From: JBBQDZ01 sp038320185
Lineage (GTDB): Bacteria > Actinomycetota > Thermoleophilia > Gaiellales > Gaiellaceae
Assembly: GCA_038320185.1 (NCBI GenBank)
Contig: JBBQDZ010000143.1
Span: 1 to 6,184 of the forward strand
Length of the DNA stretch: 6,184 nt
Direction of reading: 5' to 3'
The notes under the pieces are model-generated. The model worked only from the letters and a program-made list of their open reading frames with translations, did not search any database and was not told the DNA's origin. How positions within the stretch are numbered: the stretch's first letter is position 1; every line of letters starts with the position of its first letter. A program made the translations under genes and the position numbers. Positions 4,407 through 6,184 of this stretch are shown here, one piece after another.

Positions 4407-5540
4407 GTGAACGCGCCCTTCGCGCCCGCTTCCGAGAGCTGCTTCCGGGCAGCGCTCGAGCGGGTGACTCCCTACGAGCCGGGTAAGCCGGTCGAGGACG
4501 TCCAGAGGGAGCTCGGGCTCGACCGGGTGGTCAAGCTCGCTTCGAACGAGGGCTCCTATGGCCCGTTTCCAGAGGCGCTGGAGGCGCTCGCGCGGATTGC
4601 GCCCGAGCTCAACCGCTATCCCGACGGCGGCACCTATCGCCTTCGCGGCGCGCTCGCCGAGCGGCACGACGTTCGCTTCGAGGAGGTCGCAGTCGGGGCT
4701 GGAGCCGACGGCGTGATCGACTGCCTCTCCCAGGCGTTCCTCGACCCAGGCGACGAGGTGGTCTGCGGCTGGCCCTCCTTCCCGAGCTACGTCATCGACG
4801 CCGTGAAGCAGGGGGCCACCCCCGTTCGTGTGCCGTTGCGCGAGAACCGCTACGACCTGGAGGCCATGGCAGCGGCGATCTCTCCGCGCACGAAGCTCGT
4901 CTACGTCTGTCTTCCCAACAATCCGACGGGCACGATGAATACGCGCGCCGAGCTCGACGCGTACTTCGCGGCCGTCCCCGAGTACGTCCTGACGGTCATC
5001 GACCAGGCCTACTTCGAGTACATCGAGGATCCGGAGTACCCCGACGCCATCGAGGAGTACCTGAAGGCCGGGCACCGTGTCGTCGTCTTGCGGACGTTCT
5101 CGAAGATCTACGGACTCGCGGGACTGCGGGTGGGCTATGCGGTCGCCGAGGAGTCGGTCGTCCGCGCGATCATCACGGTTCGCCGCGCCTTCGACGTCAG
5201 CTCTCCCGCGCAGGCGGCTGCGTGCGCCAGCCTCGACGGCGCCGTGGAGCTCGCCCGCCGGCGGCGGATCAACGCGGAGGGCCGTGCAGCCGTGGAGGAG
5301 GCGCTCCGCGCACACGGGCTCGAGCCGGCGGGCCCCGCGGTTGCGAACTTCCTCTACGCCGAGGTCGGGAGCGACGCCAGGATCTTCTTCGAGCGGCTGT
5401 TGCGGGAAGGGGTGATCGTGCGCCCGCTCGGCGGCTTCGGTGCTCCCGAAGCCGTGCGCGTCACGGTCGGCACGCGCGAGGACAACGAGTACCTTGCGCG
5501 GGCGCTCGAGCGCCTTGGCGCGGCCGTCGGAACCGCCTGA
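4407..5540 (+). CDS. hisC: Histidinol-phosphate aminotransferase (HisC family)
   Basis: This 377-aa cytoplasmic, PLP-dependent, fold-type I aminotransferase should interconvert histidinol phosphate and imidazole-acetol phosphate in histidine synthesis. Family features in order are VTPYEPGKPVEDV (20-32), KLASNEG (43-49), RYPDGG (70-75), VGAGADGVID (96-105), PNNPTG (170-175, with the PLP-contacting Asn172), the PLP-ring Asp199 with Tyr202 in IDQAYFEY, the Schiff-base Lys233 in FSKIYGLAGLRVGY, and Arg351 for the substrate carboxylate. The length is normal and nothing is missing. GTG 4407 is chosen because a -10 hexamer ends 6 nt upstream; GAGG directly before it is too close to serve as a ribosome site. 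No other his genes are beside it, so an aromatic aminotransferase role, known for some actinobacterial HisC-like enzymes, cannot be excluded. It is divergent from the LON-domain gene, and the MFS gene follows after 66 bp. Confidence 0.9.
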   Translation: MNAPFAPASESCFRAALERVTPYEPGKPVEDVQRELGLDRVVKLASNEGSYGPFPEALEALARIAPELNRYPDGGTYRLRGALAERHDVRFEEVAVGAGADGVIDCLSQAFLDPGDEVVCGWPSFPSYVIDAVKQGATPVRVPLRENRYDLEAMAAAISPRTKLVYVCLPNNPTGTMNTRAELDAYFAAVPEYVLTVIDQAYFEYIEDPEYPDAIEEYLKAGHRVVVLRTFSKIYGLAGLRVGYAVAEESVVRAIITVRRAFDVSSPAQAAACASLDGAVELARRRRINAEGRAAVEEALRAHGLEPAGPAVANFLYAEVGSDARIFFERLLREGVIVRPLGGFGAPEAVRVTVGTREDNEYLARALERLGAAVGTA

Positions 5541-5565
5541 CGGAGTGCCCGCCCGCGTCTGAAAG

Positions 5566-5578
5566 GCCTTCCGAAGGC
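5566..5578 (+). terminator. Weak hairpin between the HisC and MFS genes
   Basis: GCCTT and AAGGC form a 5-bp stem with a 3-nt loop 25 nt past the HisC stop codon. There is no T tract. It overlaps the expected -35 zone of the MFS gene, so it could equally be an operator or chance. Confidence 0.2.
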
Positions 5579-5594
5579 GGCACGCAGCGGCTGT

Positions 5595-5600
5595 TAGCGT
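5595..5600 (+). promoter_or_regulatory. Candidate -10 element (TAGCGT) for the MFS gene
   Basis: TAGCGT matches TANNNT and ends 6 nt before GTG 5607, the same spacing as for the HisC gene. No Shine-Dalgarno lies between them, so a leaderless transcript is expected. Confidence 0.5.
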
Positions 5601-5606
5601 TGGCGC

Positions 5607-6184
5607 GTGGCCACCGGCTACCTTGGTCGCCAGCTCGATCTCCTGCGCGGGGCCACGAGCTTCCGCCTCCTTTTCCTCGCGACCGTCGAGTCGGGAGTCG
5701 GCACCTGGCTTGCGGTGATCGCGCTGACGGTCGACGTCTACGACAGAACGCACTCGGGCAGCTGGGTCAGCGCGCTCCTGATCGCGAACTTCCTGCCCTC
5801 GGTCGGCATCGGCATGCTGCTGGGCCCACTCCTCGACCGGCTCTCCCGCAAGCGGCTGATGATCGCCGCGGACGTCGCTCGCGCCGCCGTTTTCGTCGCG
5901 CTGCCGTTCGTCGACAGTCCCGGTGCGATCGTCGGTCTGGCCGCGATCGCAGGGGCCGCGACCGGTTTCTTCTCTCCGGCTGTGTACGCGGGGTTGCCGA
6001 ATCTCGTCGACGAGGCACGGCTGCCCCAGGCGAACTCGCTGCTCCGCGGGGTCGACTACCTCGCGAGCGCGGTCGGACCGCTCCTCGGCGGCGTGCTCGT
6101 GGCGGTGCGCGGGCCGCACCTCGCGTACTGGCTGAACGCGCCGACTTTCGTCCTCTCGGCCCTCCTGATCGCACGCATCCCCGG
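5607..6184 (+). CDS. MFS transporter, N-terminal 192 residues, cut by the window edge
   Basis: This is a major facilitator superfamily membrane transporter, probably a drug or metabolite exporter of the MFS_3 (transmembrane secretion effector) type. The frame is open to the window end (192 codons plus 2 bases). About six hydrophobic helices are visible, near residues 17-42, 52-75, 85-103, 105-128, 145-168 and 172-190. The loop after helix 2 carries the MFS motif A form GPLLDRLSRKR (73-83) with Asp77. PNLVDEARLPQANSLLRGVDY (131-151) and the following AVGPLLGG are typical of this subfamily. The substrate cannot be read from the sequence. GTG 5607 is chosen because of the -10 hexamer 6 nt upstream and because the hydrophobic pattern begins soon after. 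It lies 66 bp downstream of the HisC gene on the same strand but appears to have its own promoter. Confidence 0.85.
   Translation, partial: MATGYLGRQLDLLRGATSFRLLFLATVESGVGTWLAVIALTVDVYDRTHSGSWVSALLIANFLPSVGIGMLLGPLLDRLSRKRLMIAADVARAAVFVALPFVDSPGAIVGLAAIAGAATGFFSPAVYAGLPNLVDEARLPQANSLLRGVDYLASAVGPLLGGVLVAVRGPHLAYWLNAPTFVLSALLIARIP

Noticed and set aside
4266..6119. Minus-strand open frame of 617 codons
   Set aside because: It lies opposite the well-supported HisC and MFS genes and reads as low-complexity Arg/Asp/Glu/Val-rich sequence with no motif. It is a typical antisense shadow in GC-rich DNA.
1..6184. RNA genes, CRISPR arrays, insertion sequences, phage or toxin-antitoxin genes
   Set aside because: I looked for tRNA-like arms, regularly spaced repeats, terminal inverted repeats and transposase motifs and saw none.

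Overview
The window is GC-rich throughout, with nearly every third codon position G or C, and it is densely packed with genes. The protein style (a GAF sensor with the GFPPxHPPM motif, Ala-rich membrane-anchored proteins, leaderless GTG/ATG starts) suggests a deep-branching actinobacterium. From memory of similar proteins I think of Thermoleophilia (Gaiellales/Solirubrobacterales). That placement is an inference, not a search result.

Left part (1-2962, all minus strand): reading from right to left, there is a 220-aa two-helix membrane protein of unknown function, then a 390-aa membrane-anchored copper nitrite reductase (NirK type), then the first 280 residues of a GAF-domain sensor resembling DevS/DosS, cut by the window edge. 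The two membrane proteins have strong Shine-Dalgarno sites. The 191-bp gap between them holds two perfect 11-bp hairpins. The nitrite reductase keeps all type-1 and type-2 copper ligands and both catalytic residues. The sensor keeps the histidine/tyrosine pair that in mycobacterial DevS lies on either side of the haem. A reasonable reading is an extracytoplasmic nitrite-to-NO step with a possible gas or redox sensor beside it.

Middle (2963-4359): a 182-bp gene-free gap is followed by a small plus-strand protein with no recognised family. It converges on a small minus-strand membrane protein, and the two stop codons share one CTAG. Upstream of the latter lies a stand-alone Lon substrate-binding (LON N-terminal) protein on the minus strand. 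This gene has no ATG, GTG or TTG where its conserved domain begins.

Right part (4360-6184, plus strand): a 47-bp divergent intergenic region leads to a complete histidinol-phosphate aminotransferase (HisC family). It is followed by the first 192 residues of an MFS exporter that runs off the right edge.

The most notable pattern is regulatory. Five genes (GAF sensor, small membrane protein, LON protein, HisC, MFS) lack a well-placed Shine-Dalgarno, and each has a TANNNT -10 hexamer ending 6 or 7 nt before the start codon, the expected layout of leaderless mRNAs. For the LON gene this layout points to an ATC codon as the start. I saw no RNA genes, insertion sequences, CRISPR arrays or long repeats.
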